In this document: in pieces, positions 48,781 to 61,600 of the stretch
How the letters are laid out: each line of letters opens with the position of its first letter
How positions within the stretch are numbered: position 1 is the first letter of the stretch
Source: Linum tenue
Taxonomy: Eukaryota; Streptophyta; Magnoliopsida; Malpighiales; Linaceae
Direction of reading: 5' to 3'
Length of the DNA stretch: 64,000 bases
NCBI GenBank assembly: GCA_946122785.1
Contig: CAMGYJ010000002.1
Span: forward strand, 9,174,339-9,238,338
Notes under the pieces: generated by a model
Seen by the model: only the letters and a program-made list of their open reading frames with translations
Told to the model about the DNA's origin: nothing
Databases searched by the model: none
Translations under genes and position numbers: made by a program

Positions 48781-50943
48781 GAGTATAGGACTAGTAACTA
48801 GTAAGTAAGTATAACATGATCATCTTTTCCTATTTGAACTTTGACTTAGTTCGTCACGTACGTGTGAAAAATTGACCATGCAGTTGGTAATAGTACTCCA
48901 ATAATTCAAGCCATGAGCTCAGATCATAATTCATAGCTATCACTCCATCGCTTTCTGTAGTCAAAATGTTGACTACCATTGATGCAAATTAAGTCAAATG
49001 TCACTCCTTAATTACTATATATATTCTCCTCGTCTGTCGTAAAAAATAATTGTGGCCGGCCTACGTACATGGCTTACCTACCCTTCATTAAACTTACACA
49101 TTTTAAATTCGTATACTAATTAATTATGTTGCACATCATATATAAATAAATGGGTCTGCTGATCGAATTTGAGGAAACGGCTGTTTGTTTCTACTAATTA
49201 TATATACTTATGAAATACAAAATGGATGTAATGAAATTTCATAAAATAAGGGCACTTTTATGGCATATCTGAATGTATGCATGCACCTATTGTCCATTAA
49301 AAAACTGCATTACTGCACTTTAGAGGATACAAAATATGGCAATCTAGCTAACTTAGCTTGGTGATGTATGTTACAACGATAACACGAATAATTATACTTA
49401 TTGCGAGTTAAAAAAAATTGTTTATAAGAGTATTCTACATATAGCTAGGGTTTGTAGGAATCAACTATGGGCGTTGCATGGTACAACGATAATACACATA
49501 ATTATAATTGTTGCGAGATAAAAAGAAAACGATTCTTAAGAAAGAGTCTGTCACGTCCGTAGTAATCGAACTTTGAAACTTCATTCTTTCAATGAGTGTC
49601 ATCCATCTACCTTGCTAAGCATCTCTCACACGATTACTTTATGTCTTTCTTAAAGTTCGTAACACTAATTTTTCAGCGATATTCACACACACAATCTTAA
49701 AGCGAATATGGGTAAATAAAATGAAATATTGTAGTTGTAAGTTCGTCATCCCCAGCAATCAAGAACATAAGAAATGGGATTTTATAAGAAAAGAGTGAAG
49801 ACAAACAAGTCCAAGAGGAGGAGGTTTACAAGTTGCAACGAAAGAGGTAGGGGAAGAGTATGTCGTTATCTTCATGACAGTGATCACATAACCAGTTCAT
49901 ATATACTAATTATATATACACACACAGAAACACAACTGGCCATCGTTATTGACCTTTGAAAATAATGGAGAGATCTTTGACACCCACAATTTTGGGAACA
50001 ATTTCAACCATGTGCCCATCCTAGCTCCATCATTTCTCTCTTTTGTCACCTTCTAATTTTTTTTTTCAAACAGTGTTTTTTGTCCAAAATAATTACAATT
50101 AAATGGAAATGGAAATGGAAGATAAACCGTATAAGATGAGCATAGTTACATAAAAAAAATTTGGTGTTTTTATGAGTTAACATTAAGATAAAACGAAACC
50201 AAACTCTCGAATCTACAACTCTTAATGAGGATTTTGTACCCATTTTTTTTTAAATATGGAGAATCTTGGCTAGCTACTGATTTCTTCAACGACTCGCGCC
50301 ACCGCTTGAGCTACTTCATATAATCATTTAGATATGTTATGTCGTCCTCGAGTGTCTCAATAATTACATTATTCTCTGTAAAACTTAATGTCTTTCTGAG
50401 ACCTCATTAGATAAACTCTTATGCTTTTTTTTAATGTTTGATCCACTTTTTTGACTTGACACAACTATTCCCATAAGTACCTCGTGTGGTAGTATCTAGT
50501 AAAGACCATGCTTCGGTTATGACGTTATAGCGAAAGATATAACTTGAAAGAACGCACCATAAAGCCGAGACTTCACGTAAGATTTGTATAAGTGAACTAA
50601 AGAGCAAAATCGAAAATTTCCCCCGTACTCGCCTCATATGACTAATCCAAAATGTGTTCTTTATTCCATATGAATCGTTCCCAAATTTGGATGGATTTTT
50701 TGACACGAAAACTAGGGACATTTTTACTTGTACGCGGTGTTTAAAGAAAATCATAATATATAGAGATAGGTATATGACTGTATGAGTGTGCTAATTTGAC
50801 CGATGAACACCCAACGCCCACCACCCAAATTATACAACGTAATAATATGATAATTAATAATATGCAATGAGTATCTTTTTTTTTTTTAATTTCTTGATTA
50901 TTATTTATTTCTCCTAGTCTTTGTCCTGTGACTCCTGGTGGTC

Positions 50944-50950
50944 TATATAA
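50944..50950 (+). promoter_or_regulatory. TATA box of the polyol transporter gene
   Basis: TATATAA about 110 bases before the ATG at 51061, with a C/A-rich leader between. It suits transcription starting near 50975-50985. Confidence 0.65.
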
Positions 50951-51060
50951 CGCCAAATTCCTGCTCTTTCGCCATTGTCGCCGAGGGTGAGAGAAACTAA
51001 GCAAAACCCACTCTTCACTCTCCGTCCCACCTTCCTTGTTCTCACTTCTCCACAAAAAAA

Positions 51061-53076
51061 ATGGCCGTTACAATGGAGTCCGCCGGCGCCGGCGCAGCCA
51101 CAAATGAGATTCATAACGGCCACAACAACAACAAGTTGGCCGATTTCGACCCTCCCGCCAAACCCAAACGTAACAAGTACGCCTTCGCCTGTGCAATTCT
51201 CGCTTCCATGACCTCCATCTTGCTCGGCTATGGTCAGTCCACTTCCTCTGTCTCTACTATACGTTTTATTTTATTTTTTTACGAATCGGAGCGACATAGA
51301 GCTGAGTCTCGATGTAACTGGCATCCAATTTTTTTTATTTATAAAATGTTACCAAAGTGGACACATGAATCGAGAGATGTGAATTGTGGATTTAATTTTG
51401 GATTTTGGGGTGTTATGTTTTGTAGATATTGGAGTGATGAGCGGGGCGGCGATCTTCATCAAGGACCAATTCAAGATCTCGGACACTCAAGTCGAGGTGC
51501 TGGTCGGAATGCTCAACATTTATTCCTTGGTCGGATCGGCCGCCGCCGGGAGGACCTCCGACTGGATTGGACGCCGGTACACCATCGTCGTCGCCGGAGC
51601 CATCTTCTTCGTCGGAGCTCTGCTCATGGGATTCGCCCCCAACTACGCGTTCCTCATGGTCGGCCGGTTCGTCGCCGGCGTCGGCGTCGGATACGCCCTC
51701 ATGATCGCCCCTGTCTATACCGCCGAAGTCTCCCCTGCTTCTTCCCGCGGCTTCCTCACCTCTTTCCCTGAAGTAAGTAGCACACCAATTTTCTCCGGTA
51801 AATTTGAATTAATTAGAAAAAAAATGTTGAAATCTTATTAACTAATACAATTTCTAATTTTGCTACGAATTTATAACTTCAACCTAATTAAGAAGTTGAT
51901 TTTATCTATCGATTTGTTACGAGTTTATAACTTCTCCTGGCTTCAATCTAGCTCCGCCACTAATTTTGGGTACACAATTTCCTTTTCCAGGTGTTCATCA
52001 ACGCCGGAATTCTACTCGGCTACGTCTCCAACTACGCCTTCTCCAAGTGCCCGGACAACATCGGATGGAGGCTGATGCTCGGCGTCGGCGCAATCCCATC
52101 CGTCTTCCTCGCCGTCGGCGTCCTCGCGATGCCGGAATCCCCTCGTTGGCTGGTGATGCAGGGCCGACTCGGCGACGCCAAGAAGGTCCTCGACCGGACC
52201 TCCGATTCCCCTGAAGAATCCCAATTGCGACTCGCCGACATCAAAGAAGCCGCCGGGATCCCCGAGGAATGCAACGACGACGTCGTCAAGGTCGAAAAGA
52301 AATCCCACGGCGAGGGCGTCTGGAAGGAGCTCCTCCTCCGCCCCACCCCCACCGTCCGCCACATCCTGATCTGCGCCGTCGGGATCCACTTCTTCCAGCA
52401 AGCCTCCGGCATCGACGCCGTCGTGCTCTACAGCCCGAGGATCTTCGAAAAGGCCGGAATCACCTCGTCGGACAAGAAGCTCCTCGCCACCATCGCCGTC
52501 GGGTTCACGAAAACCGTCTTCATCCTCGTCGCCACTTTCCTCCTCGACCGGGTCGGGCGGCGGCCGCTGCTGCTCAGCAGCGTCGCCGGGATGGTGGTTT
52601 CCCTGGTAACCCTAGGGTTGAGCCTGGAAGTAATCGACCACACGGCCCATACGGTGGATTGGGCCGTGGGCCTGTGCATCTCCATGGTCCTGGCCTACGT
52701 GGCGTTTTTCTCGATCGGGATGGGCCCGATTACTTGGGTCTACAGCTCGGAGATTTTCCCGCTCCGGCTGCGGGCCCAAGGGACGAGCATGGGGGTGGCG
52801 GTCAACAGGGTGGTCAGCGGGGTGATTTCGACCACGTTTATTTCGATGTACAAAGGGATGACGATCAGCGGCGCCTTCTTCTTGTTCGCCGGAATCGCCG
52901 CCGTGGCGTTTGTGTTCTTCTTCCTGTGTTATCCGGAGACGCAAGGGAGGACGTTGGAGGATATGCAGATTCTTTTCGGGAGTTTTATTGGGTGGAGGGC
53001 TTTGAAGCTTGAGAGGTTGAGGGAAAGGGAGGAGAAAAATGGGAGGGAAGTGGAATTGTTAGATAGTAAGAAGTAA
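51061..53076 (+). CDS. polyol/monosaccharide transporter (PLT5/PMT5-like), 3 exons
   Basis: A major facilitator superfamily sugar-alcohol/H+ symporter of the plant PLT/PMT group; relatives import sorbitol, mannitol, inositol and hexoses across the plasma membrane. Exons: 51061-51232, 51426-51772 and 51991-53076, joining to 534 residues with twelve expected membrane helices. Motifs in order: FACAILASMTSILLGYDIGVMSGA, GRTSDWIGRRYT, GRFVAGVGVGYA, PESPRWLVMQGR, HFFQQASGIDAVVLYSPRIF, DRVGRRPLLL, GPITWVYSSEIFPLRLRAQG and CYPETQGRTLEDM. All the family signatures (GRR, PESPRWL, QQ.SGID, SEIFP.R.R, PET.GR) are present. The coding exons are markedly GC-rich with C/G third positions, against AT-rich introns and flanks. 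The start is the first ATG after a clear TATA box and leader. The gene looks intact. The substrate cannot be read from the sequence. Confidence 0.95.
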
Positions 53077-54271
53077 AAGGGAGGGGAAGGAAGAGTATTT
53101 AGGAGAGGTGATATAATGGTGGTGGTTAATGTGTGGCATTTTGCAAAAAATATAAGTAATAAAAAAAAATGTCACATGATAATTTACTATATGTATATGT
53201 AGTTGGGTTTTCCTTGTTGTTGTTGTGTGTTTTGGTGAAAACGAGAAGTGAAATGTGGAAAATGTGTTGTCACATAGACACTTCGGTACGCGAGTTGAAA
53301 TAGAATTCGGTTAATACAAACAAGCTTGAGTCTGTGGAAGAGAGTTTCGAAAGTGAATTTTATGTTAATTGTGTTACATGTCATCTCAAAGGAATATAAG
53401 TTCATGGGGTTTGAATGATGGACTTGCACAGATCTATCTTTGTCATGTGTTTTAATGGGTACTATCACTGGTCTTCAACCCGAAAAATACCACATTGGAA
53501 TCTTTTTAAATAATACTTAACAATACAAGCCTTACCATATCACCCCAAACATCAAAACAATCCCATCCAAACAAGTAGTATTAACCCCCTATACTTTGGA
53601 TGGGGAGCTTATAGACAAATTGTGTGATTAGAGAAATGAGTGTTTCTGGCATTGACAGCTTGGCTAGCTGTTGGAGAAGGACACATGCATGTCTTCTTAT
53701 ATATGCAGATGGGATTTGTCGTCACTCTGGCTGCCAACTTGTGGGTTAAGTAATCATATAAGAATAGTCTTTGTTTAGGTTTTTTATAAGTAGAGATGGG
53801 GAGTTGTCAATTGTGATCGATCTGGCTGGCACCAGCTTCTCGGATCTTATTGATGGAGTGGTTGTGGTTGGCTTGGTAGGTGGATCTGACAGATTCATGG
53901 ATTCTACCCACACAGACCAGTAAAGGGACGAATTGTTTGTTTCCGAGTATATCTACAATTACTAAGGGAAATTTTGTAGTGATTTTAAGCAATTTTTTTA
54001 GCTTGAAATCGGTATTTTGTTAATTATTCTTGGATTTCATATTATAAAAAGTACTAATATAACGAAATGATCCACAATAGAAAATAAATTAATAAAACGA
54101 GATAATCTCAATAAGTTGGCCTAGTGACAATGTGGAGATGAGAACATTTGTTATACTATAGGTTCGAACATTGAAATCAACAACAAAAGAAAAAAGATAA
54201 ATATAAATAATTAAGGACACATTGTCCTGGTGATATATTTGTAACAAGCACGTAATGCACAATTTATGTAC
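53077..54271. other. 3' flank of the transporter, AT-rich spacer
   Basis: 53077-53480 likely holds the 3' UTR. The remainder is AT-rich; near 54115-54175 GGCCTAGTGAC and GGTTCGAAC resemble pol III boxes of a SINE remnant. No gene supported. Confidence 0.35.
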
Positions 54272-54280
54272 TTAAAATAA

Positions 54281-55058
54281 GGGGCTTGCTAATTGTCGCC
54301 CTAAATTTTACTACTATCGCCCTAACTTAGAAAGTATAATTACATTTTTATCCTTTTATTTTTTTTAAACTTTTGGTTCAACAAACACATAATTTCCCTT
54401 TTCGGAAGAATAGCCAACTTCCAATCCTTTTCGGGCTCCGGCGGTGGAGGTGGTTTGGCGGCGACAGTGGTGTTTTCTTCGATGGGAGCTGTTGTTTCCC
54501 AAATCTCAAATTGGCGGGAGGGCGATTGTCGAGATGGAGGATGTTCCAACACCCAGAATCGGGGGAATTAAACCTGGGTTGTAAAGGATCGCTTTATTTA
54601 TGATTTGGCGGGGGAGATGCATTTGACGGCGATGCGGCGCTCATGCAGAGCTTGGATCTGCTCTGCTCTGCTCTGGCTCTGACTCTGACTCTGACTCGTC
54701 GGAACTGGGATTAAATCACATTACCGTGAATCAACGGGGGCAGAGAGATGAAGGAAAAATCAAGGGATCCCTTTATTTATATTTTGGCGGCGGAGATGTG
54801 ATTGACGACAATGTGACGTTCATATAGAGGATAGAACTGGAGAAATGTCCGAGTAGTCGCAACGCGCAATGGAGGAGAGGAGAGGGTTGGGAGTTGGGAC
54901 CTGACGAAAGAAGATTAGGGATTGTTTTTTTTTTCGAAATGAAGATCAGGGATTGTTTGTTTTGGTAATTTTGTATTTGGTTCTTGAAGGTTATTTAAGT
55001 AATTTTATACTTTTAAGTTAGGGCGATAAAATAAATTAGGGCGAGATTTAGCCATTCA
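54281..55058. mobile_element. MULE-like element with long TIRs, possible captured gene fragment
   Basis: About 778 bp. Left arm GGGGCTTGCTAATTGTCGCC... and right arm pair over about 65 bases, including two CGCCCTAA blocks, through a GAAAGTATAATTAC-like segment. Flanks TTAAAATAA (54272-54280) and GTAAAATAA (55059-55067) match 8 of 9, fitting a Mutator target duplication. The core is GC-richer. It has a minus-strand open stretch (54340-54552) with a Pro-rich segment, a CTCTG microsatellite near 54655-54700, and two related 70-bp blocks (about 54587 and 54768). This looks like captured gene sequence, source unknown. Confidence 0.7.
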
Positions 55059-55621
55059 GTAAAATAACTCATATTTTTTTTATATAAGAGTGGCATAGAT
55101 TTCACGAATTCATAGCGAAAGCCACATAAATTTGCATGAAATCTCAGCTGGTTTTGATACATCTATAACATTAGAATTACACGTTACCAATATCATAAAA
55201 ATTATATATATAAACAGAAAAAAACAATGAAATAGTGTGTAAATTACAGAGTAGATAACCTAATTTCCGAGCACCTCATAATAGTTGCCTGCAGCACAAG
55301 GAAAGGGAATACAAATGGTGGATTTCCATTAGTAGAACAGGGTGGAAGAAACTGCATCTATTACAGAAAAGCTTAACCAAAATCACAATGATCTACCAGT
55401 AGGTTTACATACAATACAAGACCTTTTTTTTTTTGCCACTCAAGTTATTTTCTACAAATTGCCTCCCATCTCCTCTCAAGATGGTAATATATATACTAAC
55501 AACTGCCCTATTTCACAGCCTACTACCCCAAAAAAATAAATTAGAAACAAAAATAGAAAAAGCCTAAAGAGAAAACATGTACATTATAAGACAGTGGGAC
55601 GTCTCCTAATTGAGGGATGAA
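55059..55621. other. 3' flank of PI4K alpha
   Basis: AT-rich; about 55260-55621 is probably the 3' UTR of the minus-strand kinase. No other feature seen. Confidence 0.4.
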
Positions 55622-58600
55622 TCATTTCTCGATTCCCTGCTGCAGATACTGTATCAAGTCGTAGCCGGCTGTGGTCCATTTGTTGTAGGCATCTGTGCAA
55701 ACATGGATCATGAAATTCGCAGCTTCTCGCTCGGTCATCTCCGGATGGAATCTCTTACGGAGATTCCCAATTGGGTCTCCCCGACTGAAGCAAGGCAACC
55801 CGCTCTCGAGCATCATCAGTACCGTATTGATGATCCCGTCCATGTATCTACGAGCTGCTAGGTATCCTTTCACGCACAAGCTGCAGAGTAGAGGTGCACC
55901 CAGAAGAAATGGACAATGAGAACACCGGAAAGCAGTGTTCAGTTAGTGGGAAAGCATTAACCGCGACTGCATAGCCATTACCTTACGAATTGGTTCCAGG
56001 TCTCGCTCTTCATAACACCTGACGGATCCAGTAACTGAGTCATCTCGTGGCTCAGTTTGAAATGAGCACTCTCGAACCGCATGTTTCCACCAGGGGAAGT
56101 TTCCAATATGAAGCCAAAATCAATGTGCACTAGTCTCCCGTCGCTGCAGTGACACAAGCAATTAGTGAACTTTGACATACATGTGCCAGTTTATCTATGG
56201 GTCTTTTGGAAAGCTATCCAAGTTGACAATCTATCTATTTTAAAAGCTACGTATTCTTCACAATCAAGCTTACCTAATCTGACAAGCTATCTATTTTCAA
56301 AGGTTACGTGTTCTTCACAATCAGCCAATTTTGACTATACACAATCAAAACGGCCTCATAATCATTTGCCTCTGCCTTTATTCAATTCAATAGTGTTTAC
56401 ATCGTAAAATATGAGCAACCATCAAAAGTATATTTCAAACGTTCAAAAGCCATCACTTGGAAATGTTGAATATAGAGTTTTGACGCCTACGGCACCAGTT
56501 GGATTTAGAACTTAGACTCCGGCTGGCTAATTTTCTTTCAAAGTAGGATAGAGGGGAGAGAAAAACCAGGAAAGATAAGAACGGGTTCACAACTTCACAT
56601 ACCTATCGAAAAGCAAGTTCCCATTGTGTCTATCCTTTGGTTGAAGTAGAAGGCTGGCAACTGCATAACCAGCACTGCTGATAATGAAGTTTTCACGTGC
56701 GGTTTCAAAACTAGGAGATCCAACTGGGCCAAAGTCTTGCTGAAAGATCTCATACAAACCACCATCAGTCGTTTCACCCATCTGACTTCGACTCCGTGAG
56801 TTAGGCACAACCTGTACGATCCAAAAAAGACTTTATTACCAAGGGCAAACAGCTCTCTGAGAAATGTACACTTCACTACGAGGGCATACAAAGAGGCACT
56901 TGATACCATCTTGTCTGGCATCTGAGGTAACGAAGTAAAGGAACTAATTGAAAGCTTACTCTGAAAGGATAATGCATGAAAATTCAGGAACCCACCTCGA
57001 TTATACCTCTCTCTGGGCCAGTTGGCAAGACACCATAGGGAAACAAATAGAGATTAAGTCCAATTGCTCCATAGATGTCTCTAAGAAGCGCTATCACTTG
57101 AAGGGCAAGAACATCTTGTCTACAATCATCTCCAACCTATATAGAGAATATTGATCAAACTTCCACATCCAGAAGATTTTGTTCACGAGCCAGTCCATTA
57201 TTGTCGTTTTAATGTTCCGCAGATTCGCAAAAGAGTTCAGGAGACATAAGAGGACTAGGCATGTCATGAGCCAGAAATGCAGAATGGGACATGATATATG
57301 CACCAGACAGACATCTGAGAAGTTACTTTATGGACCAGTCCAAGGCTTAATGAAGAGATAGATATTTGCATTTGAAACTAGATTGAACTGGATGTTTCAC
57401 TCAATAGCACCAACAGGCCAACCACTTGAGGTACAATTACAATAGATGATATATTTTAGCTGACAATGATGATTCTAAGCGTACCTTGAAAATGCAAGCT
57501 TGAGGTTTAATATCGTTGGGGTCACCATCACGATCAACTACATCAAACGTCACCATAATTGGAACTTTTGCAGCCGATTGCAAGGGTATGCCACTATCAA
57601 CCCGGATACCTCTGACAAACTTGCTAGGTGCAGTCGGTAAATAGAGATCGTCTCCTCGCATCTGAATTTTCTCCAACTCCCTGTCCCACCAACCATAGTG
57701 AATTTATAACAGCCAATCACAACACCAAAAAGAAAAGAGAGACATAATCAGCTAGCACTCGGTCAGAAAAGAAGCATACGTTCGGATACCAGCCCGACGC
57801 TCATCCTTGGGAAGTGGAAGGAGGACACCAGAAATTGATGTAACTTCATCAAAAAAATCAAATTCCCTTTGAAAGATGTCACGGGCCTTATCATTGAAAC
57901 CATCAATGATATGCTCTCGAACAACCGGCAAAATTTCTTGGAAGGAATTATTCTGAAATATCAGTAAGCACGTATATGATTATCCTCCATGCAACATCCC
58001 AGAGAAGGGGATTATAGAACACTGAGTGCTGTTGATTAGCAAGTATTTGGGTATATTCTAACAAGTATTAGTATAGCTAAAACTGAAAAGGGCAGAACCT
58101 TAATAACAGCAGCAGGATCTTTTACTGCTCCTTCTGGTTCACACATCTCACCCTGTCATGAATAAAACAATTCACTCCTTAAAATAAGAGAATATATGTA
58201 CAGAATTACTATCAAAAGAAATACTTCTGCAAGAAAAAAAAGGGAGCGGCGATACTAAAAACTCCAAAAAGTATATCATGCCACATTAACCTGTAATTGC
58301 CAAATCAGAATATGGGCAAATATATCACTTCGTTGAGCAGCTCTAAGCAAATATCCTTCAACTAGCTTCTGCAATATGATTCGAGCACGTTAGAAAATGT
58401 TAGAATGTTGATTTAATTGAAACAGAAGTTTCTGACGCAAACATACACATACAACTGGAGTGTTGTAGCTTAGCACTTTCGAGGTTACTATTTAGCATAC
58501 TCAAGCATTGAGCCCTTAACACAACTCCAGTCAAACCCTTAACCAATCTCCAGTCCCCATATACTTAGACTAGCAGAACCCTAGGTCCACCAACAAGCTT

Positions 58601-61600
58601 CGAGCATTTACCTTAACATGCTGCTAAGTATTATAGAAACAAAAACATAAAACAAAGAGATCAACTTGCTCACAGATAACTCACCCCGTCATCATAGCGC
58701 AGAGACTGAACTAATTGTGGCATGAAAAAGGTCACACGCTCAGGAGGATAAGACTCCATAACTCTCAGAACATATGCCATTACACGGGGATGGCCTTTGT
58801 ATGAAGGAGTCAGGAACTCAAGTGCTTGTGTTATTGAACAAGCAGCCCAGTGCGGTAATTGTTGCAAAAGTACCGAGTCTTCATCAACGGCTTTTGGGGT
58901 AACAAAGTAAGGCAATGCCTCTGGTATGGTACGCACATCCAAAATATGTGACTGCAAATAAAACGCCAGTATAAGCAAAAACATAAAGCGAGTAGGATAA
59001 AAATGATGGAGAACACAACTACAATTAAACAGTCATTCCAGCTAAGTTCACTGCAGCAGGAATATAGTCCATGCACATTGCTTTCAGAACACATCTTAGC
59101 ATAACAGTATCTGATATGAGACAGAATATTGATTAAAACACCTTCATTCATAATTTCTAACCACATCTCAAACACACCTGGACCAGCTGAGTAACTTCAG
59201 CCTTCAAAGTAGCATTTGCAGGGAACCTTGATGCCATGCATAGGGCAATGCGGGGATCCACAGAGAAAGCAGTCCTTGCATATTCAACCCATTTATCTGA
59301 GCTGATTTTAGGACGAGAGGCACTTTCCCTTATAAAAAAAAGAACACTTTTAAGTTTATCACAGCAGAATTACCTATAACCAGGGAAAATAATATAAGAC
59401 AAATATATTTGCGATTATTTCTACTGCTCATAATTACTTTGTGTTAGTAGGTTGCGCCCACACTTCAAGTCGATCAGCCTCATGCTGACATAACATCAAA
59501 AGCAACTGTTTCCGCTTTTCCCGTCCAATGGCATAACTCTCCATATGACCCCACACAGGGTGATGTTCATCATTCTGCAGTTAATTGATTTTGTCAACAA
59601 AATCGAATTTTCGTTACGGAAAGAAAATAAATGAACCAGAAGGGTGACTATGGAGAATGGAAGACTATAATTGTTTTAGAAGGAAGAATCAGGCGACAAG
59701 ACCATCTATTTCCGATTAGCTATAACTCTTACCATATCAACCAACGAACTTCCGTTCTCGGTTCCCGGACCCTTAGAATCAGATTGAGTAGCATCACCTC
59801 GGTCATTGGACAGATAGTGAACGAATATAGATACAGATTGAGCCTCGCTCTGAGCGAAATTCATATACTTCAACTCAAACCACTCGGGTTCAAAAGCAAA
59901 CCAACCCAAACAGGCCCTGCGCAAAGAAAAAGCTAAATATAAATTTTCTAGTAGCATAATAATCTCTCTAATATTGGAAGTCGCATCAATCAGATACCAA
60001 GGATTTTGTCCCATTAAGAAAAGAAAGAGTGAGTTCTGCTAACCAAGAGGTATGCTCAGTTGTAATACCTTAAACCCAGAGATTATATTGAGAGGAAAGG
60101 ACACATACATAGACCAGTTACAACCTTTTAGGAACTACAAAATGGATATAGCATGCCCCAAATGGAACATTAGGAGTACAGTGAATACAAGACTCATTAA
60201 ATTCCCAATGCAATATTGATATCAGTCATCAGATCAACCAATGATCATCTCGGGTTACGGAGGAATGCCAGAAACATTTTATATATGTATATATATACTC
60301 CTACCTCAAAGACGTTCATAAACATGAACCAAAATCTAAGCATATCAACATTATTAGACAACCGAAACCATCATAAGCAACCTAGTGCTGATAATTGTCG
60401 CTTCTGGTAATTTTTCATGAATCCATCATAAAGAAGGATCATCCACAACAAGAACAGATAATTCAGAGATATGAACTGTAGAACATTGAGCTTTCTGTGA
60501 GTAGATTGGTAAATTTTATTATTTATAATACCAGCAACATTTTCTTCAAGTCAAAATACTTATGGTAGGCTTTGAAGACTAACTATTAGGCAACAGAATG
60601 TAATTGAGGAAGTAGGTCCACTAAATGGCCAATTCTACAAAGTATCCAAATCACCCAGAGATAAGTTCATTTCAGTAAGCATCACACTCCAGAACCCGCC
60701 AACAGAGCCAACTCATAAAATAGCACCACCACTCACAATGTAAAATAACAAAAGTTAAGATCATGGAAACACAATCACAGTTCTCCATCTCCAACAAAAA
60801 TAAGCTACATTTGGCCCTCTTGAAAAACTATCCTATTATCTTTTGGCTGCAGTTCAGCGCAAAGTTTTTTCACTTCGAAGAGTAGAAGAGTGAGAAAGCA
60901 AGCACAAGTAGTCAGTGAAGAAATAAGACGGAAAACGGGCAAGAATTCTTGTAGAATGCAGTTATAATCACCTATAAATCCGATCTTCCAGAAGCTGAAG
61001 TCCTGTCTTATAATTCTGAAGGTTTCCCTGAGAATGACACGAGCTAAATTTCAGCCCAAGGAGCATGACAGTGAAAAAGGTACCAGTAGCAGCAGGATGG
61101 CGTGAAAAGTTCCAGGGCAACTTCATTGTCCCTTGCAATAGCCTGCCTAAGAGCAAGAGTTGCTCGCCACTGTTATGCCGCACTACCTATACAAATAAAA
61201 AGCAGCAGAACAAATCAATCGTGTCTAATTTGGTAGCATGCAACATGTATATTGCGAATGACGAGAATATATAGGTTCTCATTGTTTGATCCAAAACAGA
61301 CAATTGAGACACTTTGGCCGATAATAAATCTGCGCTATTTTTTTCAATAAAATACTTCACACACATGCAATTGCATGGAGACAAGTATACATTTTGGTTT
61401 ACTGTTTTGTATATGAGAACTATAATCTAAATGTCAAATGACCAAAATCATGACCTCCGAAACTTAATCTATACACAGGGATGTATGAGGCAGTATAAAA
61501 GCATAAAAGCATAAAACACAAGTATAGAAGAGATTCATTCCTCCATGGAGGAGAGCAAACCTATGGAACAAGTTACTTCCAAACAATAACCTTAGGGATC

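Larger units (their letters stand above)
47193..50943. other. 3.7 kb AT-rich spacer upstream of the transporter
   Basis: No conserved protein on either strand. It holds two AT microsatellites, a possible solo LTR near 48.1-48.5 kb, a primer-site-like motif at 48763-48774, and a pair of imperfect 55-bp direct repeats (about 49369-49425 and 49478-49535). The last 0.5 kb should contain the transporter promoter. Confidence 0.35.

Noticed and set aside
52012..52412. Long minus-strand open frames inside the transporter
   Set aside because: They lie wholly within conserved GC-rich coding sequence on the other strand and resemble no family; they are shadows of GC-rich third positions.
52269..53012. 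247-codon plus-strand open frame in another frame of the transporter
   Set aside because: Arg/His/Pro-rich composition typical of an off-frame reading of GC-rich exons; the MFS frame is clearly the real one.
61090..61170. Apparent frameshift in a PI4K alpha exon
   Set aside because: An open alternative frame looked plausible, but the true frame ([20 protein letters not shown] into [10 protein letters not shown]) is continuous through exon 60972-61186, with matching acceptor and phase. No disruption.
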